Below are positions 1 through 7,276 of a DNA stretch of 11,850 bases, piece by piece. The translations under genes were made by a program, and so were the position numbers. Position 1 is the stretch's first letter. Each line of letters opens with the position of its first letter. This stretch comes from Chthoniobacter flavus (GTDB lineage Bacteria > Verrucomicrobiota > Verrucomicrobiia > Chthoniobacterales > Terrimicrobiaceae), in contig CAMBAQ010000049.1 of the NCBI GenBank assembly GCA_945863785.1, positions 1-11,850 on the forward strand, written 5' to 3'. The notes below the pieces were generated by a model, which was given only the letters and a program-made list of their open reading frames with translations, was not told where the DNA came from and searched no databases.

Positions 1-271
1 CGCTAGATGGCGCCACATTGGTCACCAAAAGGTTTGTTATCAGGTTAGTGATAGTGATTTTACTATTTGTGGGCGCAACCTGCCAGATTCCCTCGATCGA
101 GGACGCGATATGGATGGCATTGTTTTCATTCGACACGCTGCGTACGGAATTCATCCCCACCGGCAGGAGACCAACGATGGCGACGATGCAAAAGGAAAAA
201 ATACCCAAGGCAATAACCACTTCAATGAGGCTGAACCCGGCGTTGGAGGCTGTGCGACGCATGGTCATCAT
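1..271 (-). CDS. prepilin-type N-terminal cleavage/methylation protein, partial (C-terminus beyond window)
   Basis: The first 90 codons of a type IV pilin-like or pseudopilin protein that runs off the left edge. After a short basic leader (MMTMRRTASNAG) comes the class III signal G|FSLIEV with the conserved Glu at +5, then a hydrophobic helix reaching an LLPVG motif near residue 36. Prepilin peptidase would cut after Gly12 and the helix would anchor the protein in the inner membrane. The 'ALGI..F...I.GLLPVG' stretch resembles, from memory, the Verru_Chthon cassette protein B family of Verrucomicrobia; this was not checked. The ATG at 271 overlaps the stop of the upstream prepilin gene by 4 bases (ATGA), so translation is probably coupled. 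ATG at 268 or 262 is also possible. The prepilin signal is clear; the subfamily is uncertain. Confidence 0.85.
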   Translation of the reverse strand, partial: MMTMRRTASNAGFSLIEVVIALGIFSFCIVAIVGLLPVGMNSVRSVSNENNAIHIASSIEGIWQVAPTNSKITITNLITNLLVTNVAPSS

Positions 272-1008
272 TTGTAGCTTTCTGGGGCCCGCATGCGAAT
301 GCGGCCCACTATGCCGTCCGTTTCCACAAAATAATATTGGTTCGTGCTGGTCAAGGTCACATCGCCATTCGTATCCGCGACGCCGCTGGCGATGCGGATG
401 GCGATCGCTGTGGCATTGCCCGTGATGGCTGCCGCTCCGTCGCTAGCGAACATGATGCAGGGGAGAGAGGTGAAGGCCTTGCTGTCCATCGTAATGGTGG
501 CGGAGTTCACGAAGTCACTTGCAATGGGCGTAAATGGCTGTCCGAGGGATTTAGAAATAAGCGGTTTGGTTATAGTATTTGTGACGCTCTCCAAAAAAAA
601 GGCGCCTTCTGGCAGTGGTTCCCATTTCTTTGCCACAGTCCAATTGCCTGTCAGCCTATTAGAATATCCGACGGCCCAGTGGCGGTAGGGGATGCGACCA
701 TTGTCGGTGTCGTTCGCAATGAAGAGCGCGGCCTTGGTATTTTTGCTGATTGCGAGTTGCCGCGCGAGGCTGAGACCGCTGGTAACCTGCGAGGCGGCGC
801 CTTGAATGGCCGGCGCCTTCATGCCCTTGAGTCCCAACGCGAGAAGCCCAGCCATCATGGAAATAATGGCTACCACAACTAGCAACTCGACGAGCGACAT
901 CCCGCGCCTAGACGCTAAACGCGCAGAAGCTCTCCTGAAGAGGCTAAGCACGCCATTACCACATGCGATTTCTGATCTGGATGAATGAGGGTGAGCGTAC
1001 AAAGCCAT
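268..1008 (-). CDS. prepilin-type (GspH/FimT-like) pseudopilin
   Basis: A secreted pilin-like protein with the prepilin signal G|MSLVELLVVVAIISMM (Glu at +5 of the mature protein) followed by one hydrophobic helix, as in type II secretion pseudopilins or type IV minor pilins. Downstream, 'SGLSLARQLAISKNTKAALF' matches the alpha-helix-to-first-strand region of GspH/FimT-like proteins. The C-terminus is a beta-rich domain ending '..DGIVGRIRMRAPESYK'. The start is unsure: the frame is open up to a TTG at 1080; ATG at 1008 gives a 36-residue leader; GTG at 951 gives a more usual 17-residue basic leader (VLSLFRRASARLASRRG). None has a good Shine-Dalgarno sequence. It overlaps the next pilin gene by 4 bases, so the two form an operon. 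It may be a member of a Verru_Chthon-type cassette (inference). Confidence 0.85.
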   Translation of the reverse strand: MALYAHPHSSRSEIACGNGVLSLFRRASARLASRRGMSLVELLVVVAIISMMAGLLALGLKGMKAPAIQGAASQVTSGLSLARQLAISKNTKAALFIANDTDNGRIPYRHWAVGYSNRLTGNWTVAKKWEPLPEGAFFLESVTNTITKPLISKSLGQPFTPIASDFVNSATITMDSKAFTSLPCIMFASDGAAAITGNATAIAIRIASGVADTNGDVTLTSTNQYYFVETDGIVGRIRMRAPESYK

Positions 1009-1165
1009 AATCAAACGAGCGGCAAAAAATCTCTTAAAGATGAGAAGCCACGGGTTCGAGTTCAAATTAGATAGGACCAAGCGAAAAATCCAGCGGATAA
1101 AAAATCAACCCTTTTTTCTCTGGAGGCAGAGAGCTCTTTGGCTAGGAATGTTTTTTGACTCATAC

Positions 1166-1227
1166 TGTAGCGGCGGTCTGCGACGGTCGATGGGTAACGG
1201 TTCGGCGCCCATAGAGACGCCGCTACA
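1166..1227. repeat. REP-like palindromic intergenic element
   Basis: Perfect 10-bp outer arms, TGTAGCGGCG at 1166-1175 and CGCCGCTACA at 1218-1227, enclose 42 bases that contain a second inverted pair, ATGGG (1190-1194) and CCCAT (1208-1212). The nested fold and the intergenic position suit a REP/BIME-type dispersed repeat. There is no T-run on either side, so it is not a standard terminator. Whether it occurs elsewhere in the genome cannot be seen from one window. Confidence 0.6.
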
Positions 1228-1248
1228 AGGGTAAACGCCACGCTGGAA

Positions 1249-1291
1249 TGGAAAGTCTCTAAACCATTGTCTCTTTGAAATTAGACTTTCC
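1249..1291. repeat. perfect 10-bp inverted repeat, 23-nt loop
   Basis: TGGAAAGTCT (1249-1258) and AGACTTTCCA (1282-1291) are exact reverse complements separated by 23 bases, 22 bases to the right of the REP-like element. No T-run follows. It could be the edge of a decayed mobile element, a regulatory hairpin or a protein-binding site; nothing in the sequence decides. Confidence 0.5.
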
Positions 1292-1656
1292 ACCGCAACA
1301 GAAAGGCGCAAAAGAAAGGGGCATGCCGTCTCGGCCGTGTGGAAACTGTTCTACTTGCTCGTGCCCTTTCCCTTTGGAATCATGGATCACGCCAAAGCAC
1401 ACAGGCGGTGCCTACGGATCGGAGAGACGCGCTGAGCTCCTCTCCTCAAATCCAAAAGCAACCTGCTTTCGGAATTAGAAGTAACCTTAGAGCACTTAAG
1501 CAAGGGACTCCCGCAAAGCCGAAAAGATAAAGCTATCGGTCGTCGACCTTTTGGAAGGCAGCCTATTTGCCGAAATGGATTAAAAAGACGGCCTGGGGTT
1601 GCTTACCTCGACGTTCCGTTTACCCCCCTGAACTTTTAAAATCAGACCCAAATTCT

Positions 1657-2111
1657 ATGGGGAAAAACTGGCCTTAGCATTAGCAATAACGACCTTCTCG
1701 AAAATAGGTGCCCGCGCAGGCGATGACTGGGTTCTTTTTTCTCAAGATGGCAGTCAGATTTTAGTAAGACCTTCCCAAAAGTCTTAGTAGAAAATCTCCG
1801 CATGCTTGGTACGCATGCTTGGCGAACCCCCTTCCTCCATAAAGAATCCGGTCATCTATGCTTGTGCGGGAACGCTGACCATTCAAGGCGAGGTTAAGAG
1901 CGACCAATACCTCTGGTATCAAGGCGGAGACAAGGTCGGCGTGTATGATCTCAACTGGCACCAGTTGGCGACCTTGCCTGTCGTGCTGCAGGATTATGCC
2001 GTGGACAAGGGATTCTCGGAATTCTGGATCGATGGCGAGTGCGGCAATCCTCCACCTTGGCTCGACGTGCAATTCATAGCCAAAGGCGACGTGATTCCGC
2101 TCAAAAAGTAG
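1657..2111 (+). pseudogene. broken gene for a small secreted protein (three probable indels)
   Basis: The intact 3' part (from 1812) encodes a well-formed polar sequence with motifs such as SDQYLWYQGG and GFSEFWIDGECGN, ending KGDVIPLKK with stop TAG 2109-2111. Upstream, coding sense continues but changes frame three times. ATG 1657 starts M-G-K; one extra A in the A5 run (1663-1667) leads into a signal-peptide-like KLALALAITTF..ARAGDDWVLF. One extra T in the T6 run (1735-1740) then gives FSRWQSDFSKTFPKVLVENL. Removing one copy of a 13-bp duplication (1799-1811) joins this to RMLGEPPSSIKNP and the 3' part. The restored protein would be 147 residues. As it stands, the signal-peptide frame meets TAG TAG at 1785-1790. 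I do not recognise the family. A short protein from TTG 1806 or ATG 1815 is the alternative, but it has no ribosome-binding site and no export signal. Confidence 0.6.
1799..1824 (+). repeat. 13-bp imperfect tandem duplication inside the broken gene
   Basis: CGCATGCTTGGTA (1799-1811) is followed directly by CGCATGCTTGGCG (1812-1824), 11 of 13 bases identical. The unit is not a multiple of three, so it shifts the frame; deleting one copy joins VLVENL to RMLGEPP in one frame. Confidence 0.75.
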
Positions 2112-2147
2112 ATCGCCGACTTAGAATTTACGCTTCAGATTTCGCCA

Positions 2148-3767
2148 TTACCGCCCCGCTTCGGGGATTTCTTCTGACCAGAAAATATCCTCCAACTCCG
2201 CAGCGGGGCCGCTGAGTTCCTTGCGGTTAATGGCTCCGTATTTCTCCTCCACGTTGCTCCAAGGCACAGACTGAAGGTGGATTTTGTCACCGGGATTGAG
2301 CTCACTAGCCGCTGTCGGGATGTTGTTTTTCATTCCATGCAGGAAAACAAGGGCTTCGGCGGGTGAGCCCCCTTCGATATCGTTGAGGTGAATGCAAACA
2401 ATCAGATCCTTGTAAGGAACGGTACCGGGCTTGGGGGCTCGGGTGATATCCTTGATTGTGCCAACGAGCCCCGTTCGTGAAGGGCTTGGCTTTTCCGCGA
2501 CAGGCTTCGCTTCAGGGAGCGGAAGGACTTTCCAATCGCCCACAGCAAGATCGCGCATAGCAAATTCGTAAATCACGATCTTCTTGCCCTCAAGGCGCTC
2601 CGGCGAGCGAGCACGGGTCTGCCTTGTGGTGGTGGCTCCCCCAGCATTGATTGCAATGCGATCCAGAGGCATTTGAAGAGCCAAGCTGAGGTGCTCTGCC
2701 AATCCGGAGCCAGTTCCCCAGCCCAGATCGTTGAGCGAATATATGTTGGTGAAGCTGTCGCCGAGAAGGAGGATCTCCGCTGAGGGGTCGGGGGTCCAAG
2801 CGGTGCCATCAGGGCCTACCACTGGGCTGATGGTCGCCTCCTCTAGGGGAAATAGAGCGACTGGGTCGGATAGGCGCAGCATGGCAACCAGATCGCCGTG
2901 ATTCCGGATTTCACGCGGTTCGCCGCGAGTCCATTTTTTGGATATGCCAGTCACTGGGATTTTTTGTGCGATTTGTCGTGCTACGCATTCCATGGCAGAG
3001 GGAGTCCAATGCGAATCGGTCTTCAAAAACTGGGGGCGGCCGCTCGACTGCTTGCTATCCAGCATCGCTTGGGAGGCATCGACAAACTCGATGCCATTTT
3101 TTTGCAACTGGGTGAGAAAATTTCCAAAAGAAGGATTTTGCAGCGGCCCGTGTGGAATGGGATGCGAAAGGTACTCGGGGTCGATCACCGGTTTGATCGG
3201 CACGGGTAGAAGAACAAGACGAATGCCTCGCGCCGCGAGGTCATCACGAAAGCGCACCAGCGCCGGGAGTGGATTTGCCGATTTCGGACGAGGGCTAAGT
3301 TCGGCGGAATTCAGAAATCCGGGTCCGGCGACATAGTCGACATCTGGACGATAAAACAACCATCCCTCACTGCCGGGGTACACTTTTTCGTTTCCGAGGC
3401 CAAAAAAACGGAGGGTCAAATATTGGACAGTCGGCAATGCGTTCCGCATAAGAAAAGATTCTTCTTCGAGGGCTTTTTCGTAGTTCTTGAAATCTCTTTT
3501 TAAGGACTCGTTCGCGGCAGAAATGCGAGAGGCCATCGAGGAGGATTCAGCGAAGGCTTTCGCCGCATTCGGAAGGGCGCGGAAAATATCGAAACATCGT
3601 GGCCATTCGCGAGCGGAGGATTCGATCCCCATCTGGATAAGCGGCACCGACAGCAGAGTCAAAAGAAACACCAAAACAACAGCGCGCTTAAGCCTCGAGG
3701 AAATCTTAGTGACTCCGACCTCGCGATCCGCTGCCTCCTCCCGGCTGTTATCAATTTTTGGCGGCAT
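2148..3767 (-). CDS. AlgJ/AlgX-type SGNH O-acetyltransferase, membrane-anchored, with C-terminal extension
   Basis: A 539-residue protein predicted to handle acetyl groups on an exported polysaccharide at the periplasmic face. After about 26 cytoplasmic residues comes one membrane segment (about 28-46), a helical region (60-110), then an AlgJ/AlgX-like SGNH domain: GSEGWLF (132-138), KTDSHW with the Asp251-x-His253 pair, and LLLGDSF with Ser338 as nucleophile. Asp-x-His before a GDS about 90 residues later is the family signature. After about 415 the family normally ends; here a linker leads to an extra domain of roughly 100 residues (432-533; PYKD 451-454, ALVFLH 472-477, LEDIFWSEE 525-533) that is also found in the SGNH protein at 7273-8532. 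The ATG lies 6 bases after the MBOAT stop, so the two are one operon and likely partners. The substrate is unknown. Confidence 0.9.
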   Translation of the reverse strand: MPPKIDNSREEAADREVGVTKISSRLKRAVVLVFLLTLLSVPLIQMGIESSAREWPRCFDIFRALPNAAKAFAESSSMASRISAANESLKRDFKNYEKALEEESFLMRNALPTVQYLTLRFFGLGNEKVYPGSEGWLFYRPDVDYVAGPGFLNSAELSPRPKSANPLPALVRFRDDLAARGIRLVLLPVPIKPVIDPEYLSHPIPHGPLQNPSFGNFLTQLQKNGIEFVDASQAMLDSKQSSGRPQFLKTDSHWTPSAMECVARQIAQKIPVTGISKKWTRGEPREIRNHGDLVAMLRLSDPVALFPLEEATISPVVGPDGTAWTPDPSAEILLLGDSFTNIYSLNDLGWGTGSGLAEHLSLALQMPLDRIAINAGGATTTRQTRARSPERLEGKKIVIYEFAMRDLAVGDWKVLPLPEAKPVAEKPSPSRTGLVGTIKDITRAPKPGTVPYKDLIVCIHLNDIEGGSPAEALVFLHGMKNNIPTAASELNPGDKIHLQSVPWSNVEEKYGAINRKELSGPAAELEDIFWSEEIPEAGR

Positions 3768-3773
3768 GACGGC

Positions 3774-5249
3774 TTAAAAGATAAAGTAGATGAAAGGGTT
3801 GTAGGCCTGCGTGGTCATCACGATAATCGAAAGCCAGAATAGAGCGAGGAGGACGGTAACTTTTCCGAGCGTTAGCGTCCGAGTCCAATCCCACGTTTGA
3901 GGTCCCTTCCAGACCACCAAGGCGGCGAGAAGGAAGCTGCCGATGTAATAGGGCTGGCAGATGATCCCTGCCAGCAGCGCGGCCCCATCGGAAGGTTCTC
4001 CCCATCCCGCCAGACTGCGGCAATAGGCCATAGCGGAGGACCAGTCTTTTGCGCGAAAAAAAACCCAAGCGACCACCACGATAAAAAAAGTGAAAGCGGT
4101 TTGGAGGAAATGGGGCAGTCGGTGGAATGGGCCGGTTTTTCCGTGATAACGCTCCAATGCCAGCGCCGTGCCATGAATCCCTCCCCAAATCAAAAAAGTC
4201 CACGCGGCCCCGTGCCAAAGCCCGCCGATGAGCATGACCAAAAGGAGATTGATGTAGGTTCGGACCGCTCCCCGCTTGTTGCCTCCCAGGGGAATGTAGA
4301 GATAATCGCGAAGCCAACTTGAAAGCGATATGTGCCAACGCCGCCAAAAATCGGTGATCGATGTCGCCCGGTAGGGTGAGTCGAAATTCTTGGCAAAAAC
4401 AAAGCCGAGCATCAGTCCAAGCCCAATCGCCATATCCGAATAGGCGCTGAAGTCGAAATAGATCTGAAAAGCATAAGCCACTGCGCCATACCACGCATCG
4501 ATAATGTCCGGCGATCCATTCAGAAATGTGAGGTCGGCGACCTTTCCGCAGGGGTTCGCCAGCAGGATTTTCTTGGAAAATCCTAGGGCGAGAAACGCGA
4601 CCCCGCGCGCAAACTTTTCGGTCGTCAACGATCGGCTTTCGATTTGATCGGCGAGAAAGGAGAATTTCAGGATTGGTCCGGCCACGAGGTGGGGGAACAT
4701 CGAAACGAAGCAGGAAAAATCGGCCAAGTTCGACATGGCGCGGGCCTCGCCGCGATAGACATCGATGGTGTAACTCATCGCTTGGAACGTGTAAAAGCTA
4801 ATGCCTAGCGGAAGAACGACTTCGAAGAACGTGTTCCACTGCCAACTTTCTACTCCCATCGATTGAGCCATGGCGTTGTAGCTTTGGACGCCAAAGTTAA
4901 AGTATTTGAAAAACCCGAGGACCACGAGGTTCAGTACGATCGAGATCGTGATAGCCGATCGCTGGGTTTGGGATCGTGCACCGCCATGCTCCAGCCGATT
5001 CACTGGACGCGACCACACACGCCAAACTCGCCACTCGTCGTGCGCAATCATCAAGCTCACCAACCAATCCACAAAAGTGGTGAAAAACATCAGCGGCATG
5101 AATATGGGCTCCGCCCAACCATAAAATGCATAGCCGGTAAGGATCAGAGTGACATTTCGCCAACGCTGCGGCGCACGCCACAGCGCGTAATAAAGCCCCA
5201 GAGCCAGCGGAAGAAAATAAAATAGGAAAATATGAGAACTAAAGACCAT
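3774..5249 (-). CDS. algI: MBOAT family O-acyltransferase, AlgI type
   Basis: A 491-residue polytopic inner-membrane protein that would pass acetyl groups from a cytoplasmic donor to periplasmic acetyltransferases, as AlgI does for AlgJ/AlgX in alginate acetylation. The family features are all present: start MVFSSHIFLFYFLPLALGLYY, SYTIDVYRGE (159-168), MFPHLVAGPI (184-193), YFDFSAYSDMAIGLGLMLGF (264-283), FWRRWHISLSSWLRDYLYIP (301-320) with His306, GGLWHGAAWTF with the presumed catalytic His346, and a typical ending NPFIYFIF. Length is normal for AlgI. The start at 5249 fits the family N-terminus; no strong ribosome-binding site is seen. It is the first gene of a two-gene unit with the AlgJ/X-type protein 6 bases downstream, and is divergent from a second AlgJ/X-type gene. 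Whether the polymer is alginate, another exopolysaccharide or a wall polymer cannot be told. Confidence 0.95.
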   Translation of the reverse strand: MVFSSHIFLFYFLPLALGLYYALWRAPQRWRNVTLILTGYAFYGWAEPIFMPLMFFTTFVDWLVSLMIAHDEWRVWRVWSRPVNRLEHGGARSQTQRSAITISIVLNLVVLGFFKYFNFGVQSYNAMAQSMGVESWQWNTFFEVVLPLGISFYTFQAMSYTIDVYRGEARAMSNLADFSCFVSMFPHLVAGPILKFSFLADQIESRSLTTEKFARGVAFLALGFSKKILLANPCGKVADLTFLNGSPDIIDAWYGAVAYAFQIYFDFSAYSDMAIGLGLMLGFVFAKNFDSPYRATSITDFWRRWHISLSSWLRDYLYIPLGGNKRGAVRTYINLLLVMLIGGLWHGAAWTFLIWGGIHGTALALERYHGKTGPFHRLPHFLQTAFTFFIVVVAWVFFRAKDWSSAMAYCRSLAGWGEPSDGAALLAGIICQPYYIGSFLLAALVVWKGPQTWDWTRTLTLGKVTVLLALFWLSIIVMTTQAYNPFIYFIF

Positions 5250-5379
5250 CGATACTCGGTGGAATCGCGACTATATGACATTCCCCCGCCTCCATGGCGT
5301 ATCATTTTTTTACGGCAAGACAATCCTGTTGATTTGTGCTTTATTGCCCGACTTTGAAAAATTCCGGGTATCCTAGTCT
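5250..5379. promoter_or_regulatory. divergent intergenic region between the MBOAT gene and the second AlgJ/X-type gene
   Basis: These 130 bases separate the two divergent starts and must hold the promoters for both directions if they are transcribed from here. The only suggestive element is a TATAGT-like -10 on the minus strand (5270-5275), about 20 bases from the MBOAT start, without a matching -35 at the normal spacing. Both starts lack good Shine-Dalgarno sequences. The placement follows from gene layout, not from recognised boxes. Confidence 0.35.
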
Positions 5380-6477
5380 ATGATTTCAAGCGCGTCTTTT
5401 ATTTTGCGATGCTTCGTTGCCGTTTTGGCCGTGTACGCAGGCTGGATTGACCGGTGCATGGCAGCGGACTCGTCCCCCACTTCGGGCAGCGACCATTTCC
5501 AGCAATCTCTCAAGACTTCACTCGAAAAAGCAGGCTCCAGTTCCAGCATGACAATACCTGGCGTGGACGGGTGGCTTTTTCTGGACAAGGAACTACGACA
5601 TCTCTCTGCCCCGAAGTTCTGGAGTGATCTCCCCGAGAGTGAAGCCGATTCGAATAACCCACTCCCCGCTATTTTAGATTTCAAGGCCCAATTGGACAAA
5701 GCGGGCGTAGACCTTCTCCTTGTGCCAGTTCCGACCAAAGCCGCCATTTACCCTGACAAGCTGATGGCTGGAAATCCGATCCCACCACAAGTGCCAGCGG
5801 ATCTCGTAAAAAACGACCCGGATTTTTACAAACTTCTCGAAAGCCGAGGCGTAAAGGTTCTGGATCTGACGGAAACATTTCTTGACGCCAGAAAGGCAGA
5901 ATCGCCCGATCTTTACTGTAAAACTGACACCCACTGGGCGCCTCCCGGAATCCAGTTGGCCGCAAAAAAAATCGCCGAGCGCTCCAAGGGTTTGCCATGG
6001 GTGAACACGCAACCGAAAGTCGTAACCAAAGCCGTTGACGTGCCACTCGAGATCCATGGCGACCTCGCTGCCTCCCTCATTCCCCCACAGACGACAACCG
6101 AACCTCTCACTTCCCGCTTCATCGGGCTAGCTGCTAGCGCCGGCCTAGAGTCGCTGCCGAACTCCAAGAGCAGTCCGATTATTCTGCTCGGAGATAGCCA
6201 CAATCTTGTTTTTCACTCTGGAGGCGACATGCACTCGGTGGGTGCTGGACTCTCCGATCAATTGTCGCACGAACTGGGCTTTCCGCTCGATGTTGTGGCA
6301 GTGATGGGATCTGGAGCCACTTCCGCCCGCCGCAACCTGGCGCGCCGCAAGGACAACCTCGTCGGCCGCCGTCTTGTGATCTGGTGCTTCACCGCCCGTG
6401 AATTCACCCAAGGTCAGGGCTGGGCAAAAGTGCCGCTCATCAAAGAGACGACGACTGCGACATCGTTGGTGAAGTGA
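5380..6477 (+). CDS. second AlgJ/AlgX-type SGNH protein, secreted
   Basis: A 365-residue exported protein with a Sec-type signal (hydrophobic about 6-20, likely cut near MAA|DSS at 29-30) and then a bare AlgJ/AlgX SGNH domain. Matching motifs are GVDGWLFLD (61-69), LLLVPVPTKAAIYPDKL (112-128), KTDTHW with Asp183 and His185, HGDLA (226-230), and LLGDSHN with Ser273. It has the same order and spacing as the protein at 2148-3767 but lacks the membrane anchor and the C-terminal domain. It would act as a soluble periplasmic partner of the MBOAT protein, comparable to AlgX beside AlgJ. Its transcription is divergent from the MBOAT gene. The last 38 bases overlap the convergent GDSL gene. The function class is firm; acetyltransferase rather than esterase activity, and the substrate, are inferred. 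Confidence 0.9.
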   Translation: MISSASFILRCFVAVLAVYAGWIDRCMAADSSPTSGSDHFQQSLKTSLEKAGSSSSMTIPGVDGWLFLDKELRHLSAPKFWSDLPESEADSNNPLPAILDFKAQLDKAGVDLLLVPVPTKAAIYPDKLMAGNPIPPQVPADLVKNDPDFYKLLESRGVKVLDLTETFLDARKAESPDLYCKTDTHWAPPGIQLAAKKIAERSKGLPWVNTQPKVVTKAVDVPLEIHGDLAASLIPPQTTTEPLTSRFIGLAASAGLESLPNSKSSPIILLGDSHNLVFHSGGDMHSVGAGLSDQLSHELGFPLDVVAVMGSGATSARRNLARRKDNLVGRRLVIWCFTAREFTQGQGWAKVPLIKETTTATSLVK

Positions 6478-7276
6478 TCTTTGGAAGTCGCTTGATGACT
6501 CCATTCGCCCACTCGCGACCGGCAGCCTCGTTGAGGTGGACACCATCGACTCCCGTCTTTCCCTTCTCATAGCGATCTGTGAAGGCGCGCGTATTGATGG
6601 TCTTAAACTTCAGCTCGCGCGCGCAATCATTGATCCAGCGATCGACGGCATCTTTCATTCGCGAAGAATACTTTGAGGAATCTGGTGGTAAGATCCAAAC
6701 GATCTGAACCTGTGGGGCTGCTTTGGCACGGATTTCGGCGATAAATTTTCGCACGATGATTTTTTTTAGATCCCCGCTCAAATTCGAGGCTCCGACAAAC
6801 TCATCCATCCAATTCGTTCCCATCTGAACAATGACAAGCTGGGGCCTGCTTTTGGGGATGATCGAGGCGAGCTTGGGTGTTCTTACGCGGCGCGGCTTTT
6901 GGCCATTGTGGTAATCGGCTTTCCAGCTTTCCCTAGCTGTCACCACGCGATACCCGCAAGGCGTGATGAATTCTGGCGAATCCTTCAGCCAATTTTCCGG
7001 CGAGGCTCCGCAGGCGGCATAGATCGTATATTGAGATGGCTCGAGCTTTTGTCGGAAATAAGCCAACATCCTATCTCCAAATGGGCCGACACTGAGTGAG
7101 TCCCCGATGAGCATCACATTCATCAAGCTCGAAGAACGGTTAGAAACTACGGGCACCTCGACTTCGTTTGGCGATGTATAGACGATGGGCTCAAACGAAA
7201 TCGGCGCCGAGGCATCTGCCGTCTGGCAAACACCAAGAAGCAATCCCATCACGATTGGTAGGATAGAATTTCTCAC
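6440..7276 (-). CDS. secreted SGNH/GDSL hydrolase-like protein
   Basis: A 278-residue protein with an N-terminal signal peptide (hydrophobic 5-16, likely cut near DASA|P at 24-25) and all four SGNH blocks: MLIGDSLSVG (nucleophile Ser60), AACG (Gly90), QMGTNW (Asn155) and DGVHL (Asp244, His247). It should be a periplasmic or outer-surface esterase or acyltransferase. It shares extra features with the upstream protein (7273-8532): IGDS..GFG, a Tyr-x-x-x-Cys-Gly block followed by P..W, and a later CGY/CGF. The two are therefore diverged tandem copies. The start is GTG at 7276, overlapping the upstream stop by 4 bases (GTGA), which suggests coupled translation. Its 3' end overlaps the convergent AlgJ/X-type gene by 38 bases. 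De-acetylation of the same polymer is a reasonable guess from context only. Confidence 0.88.
   Translation of the reverse strand: MRNSILPIVMGLLLGVCQTADASAPISFEPIVYTSPNEVEVPVVSNRSSSLMNVMLIGDSLSVGPFGDRMLAYFRQKLEPSQYTIYAACGASPENWLKDSPEFITPCGYRVVTARESWKADYHNGQKPRRVRTPKLASIIPKSRPQLVIVQMGTNWMDEFVGASNLSGDLKKIIVRKFIAEIRAKAAPQVQIVWILPPDSSKYSSRMKDAVDRWINDCARELKFKTINTRAFTDRYEKGKTGVDGVHLNEAAGREWANGVIKRLPKITSPTMSQSSSL

Larger units (their letters stand above)
1081..1656. other. non-coding stretch with palindromic repeats
   Basis: About 580 bases without a convincing gene on either strand. Open frames here are short, rich in Arg/Ser/Pro, lack ribosome-binding sites and look like chance. The left part should carry the promoter of the minus-strand prepilin operon, but no clear -35/-10 pair is visible. 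It contains a REP-like palindrome (1166-1227) and a second inverted repeat (1249-1291). From about 1300 to 1656 no structure could be supported. Confidence 0.6.

Noticed and set aside
337..882. A 181-codon plus-strand open frame opposite the prepilin gene
   Set aside because: The minus-strand frame has a full prepilin signal; this one has no start signal or family feature.
1118..1131. CTCTG-GAGG-CAGAG hairpin beside a T-run
   Set aside because: The T-run precedes the stem on the plus strand and is an A-run on the minus strand after the stem, so it cannot act as an intrinsic terminator.
1275..1530. Two short plus-strand open frames in the non-coding stretch
   Set aside because: No ribosome-binding site, unusual composition, and the two overlap each other in different frames.
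1538..1552. GGTCG-T-CGACC followed by TTTT
   Set aside because: The loop of one base is too small for a stable hairpin, and no gene ends upstream.
1785..1790. Tandem TAG TAG considered as a recoding site
   Set aside because: The surrounding frame changes explain them better: in the frame that continues the protein these bases encode Leu-Val-Glu.
1761..2072. Minus-strand open frame opposite the broken secreted-protein gene
   Set aside because: The plus strand gives a coherent sequence ending at a proper stop; the minus frame looks like its antisense shadow.
2154..2166. CCCCG-CTT-CGGGG hairpin at the end of the AlgJ/X-type gene, considered as a terminator
   Set aside because: It lies within the last codons and no T-run follows on the minus strand.
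3751..4494. A 247-codon open frame on the minus strand inside the MBOAT gene
   Set aside because: It is an alternate frame of a gene with clear family motifs; its protein is rich in Arg, Leu and His without recognisable domains.
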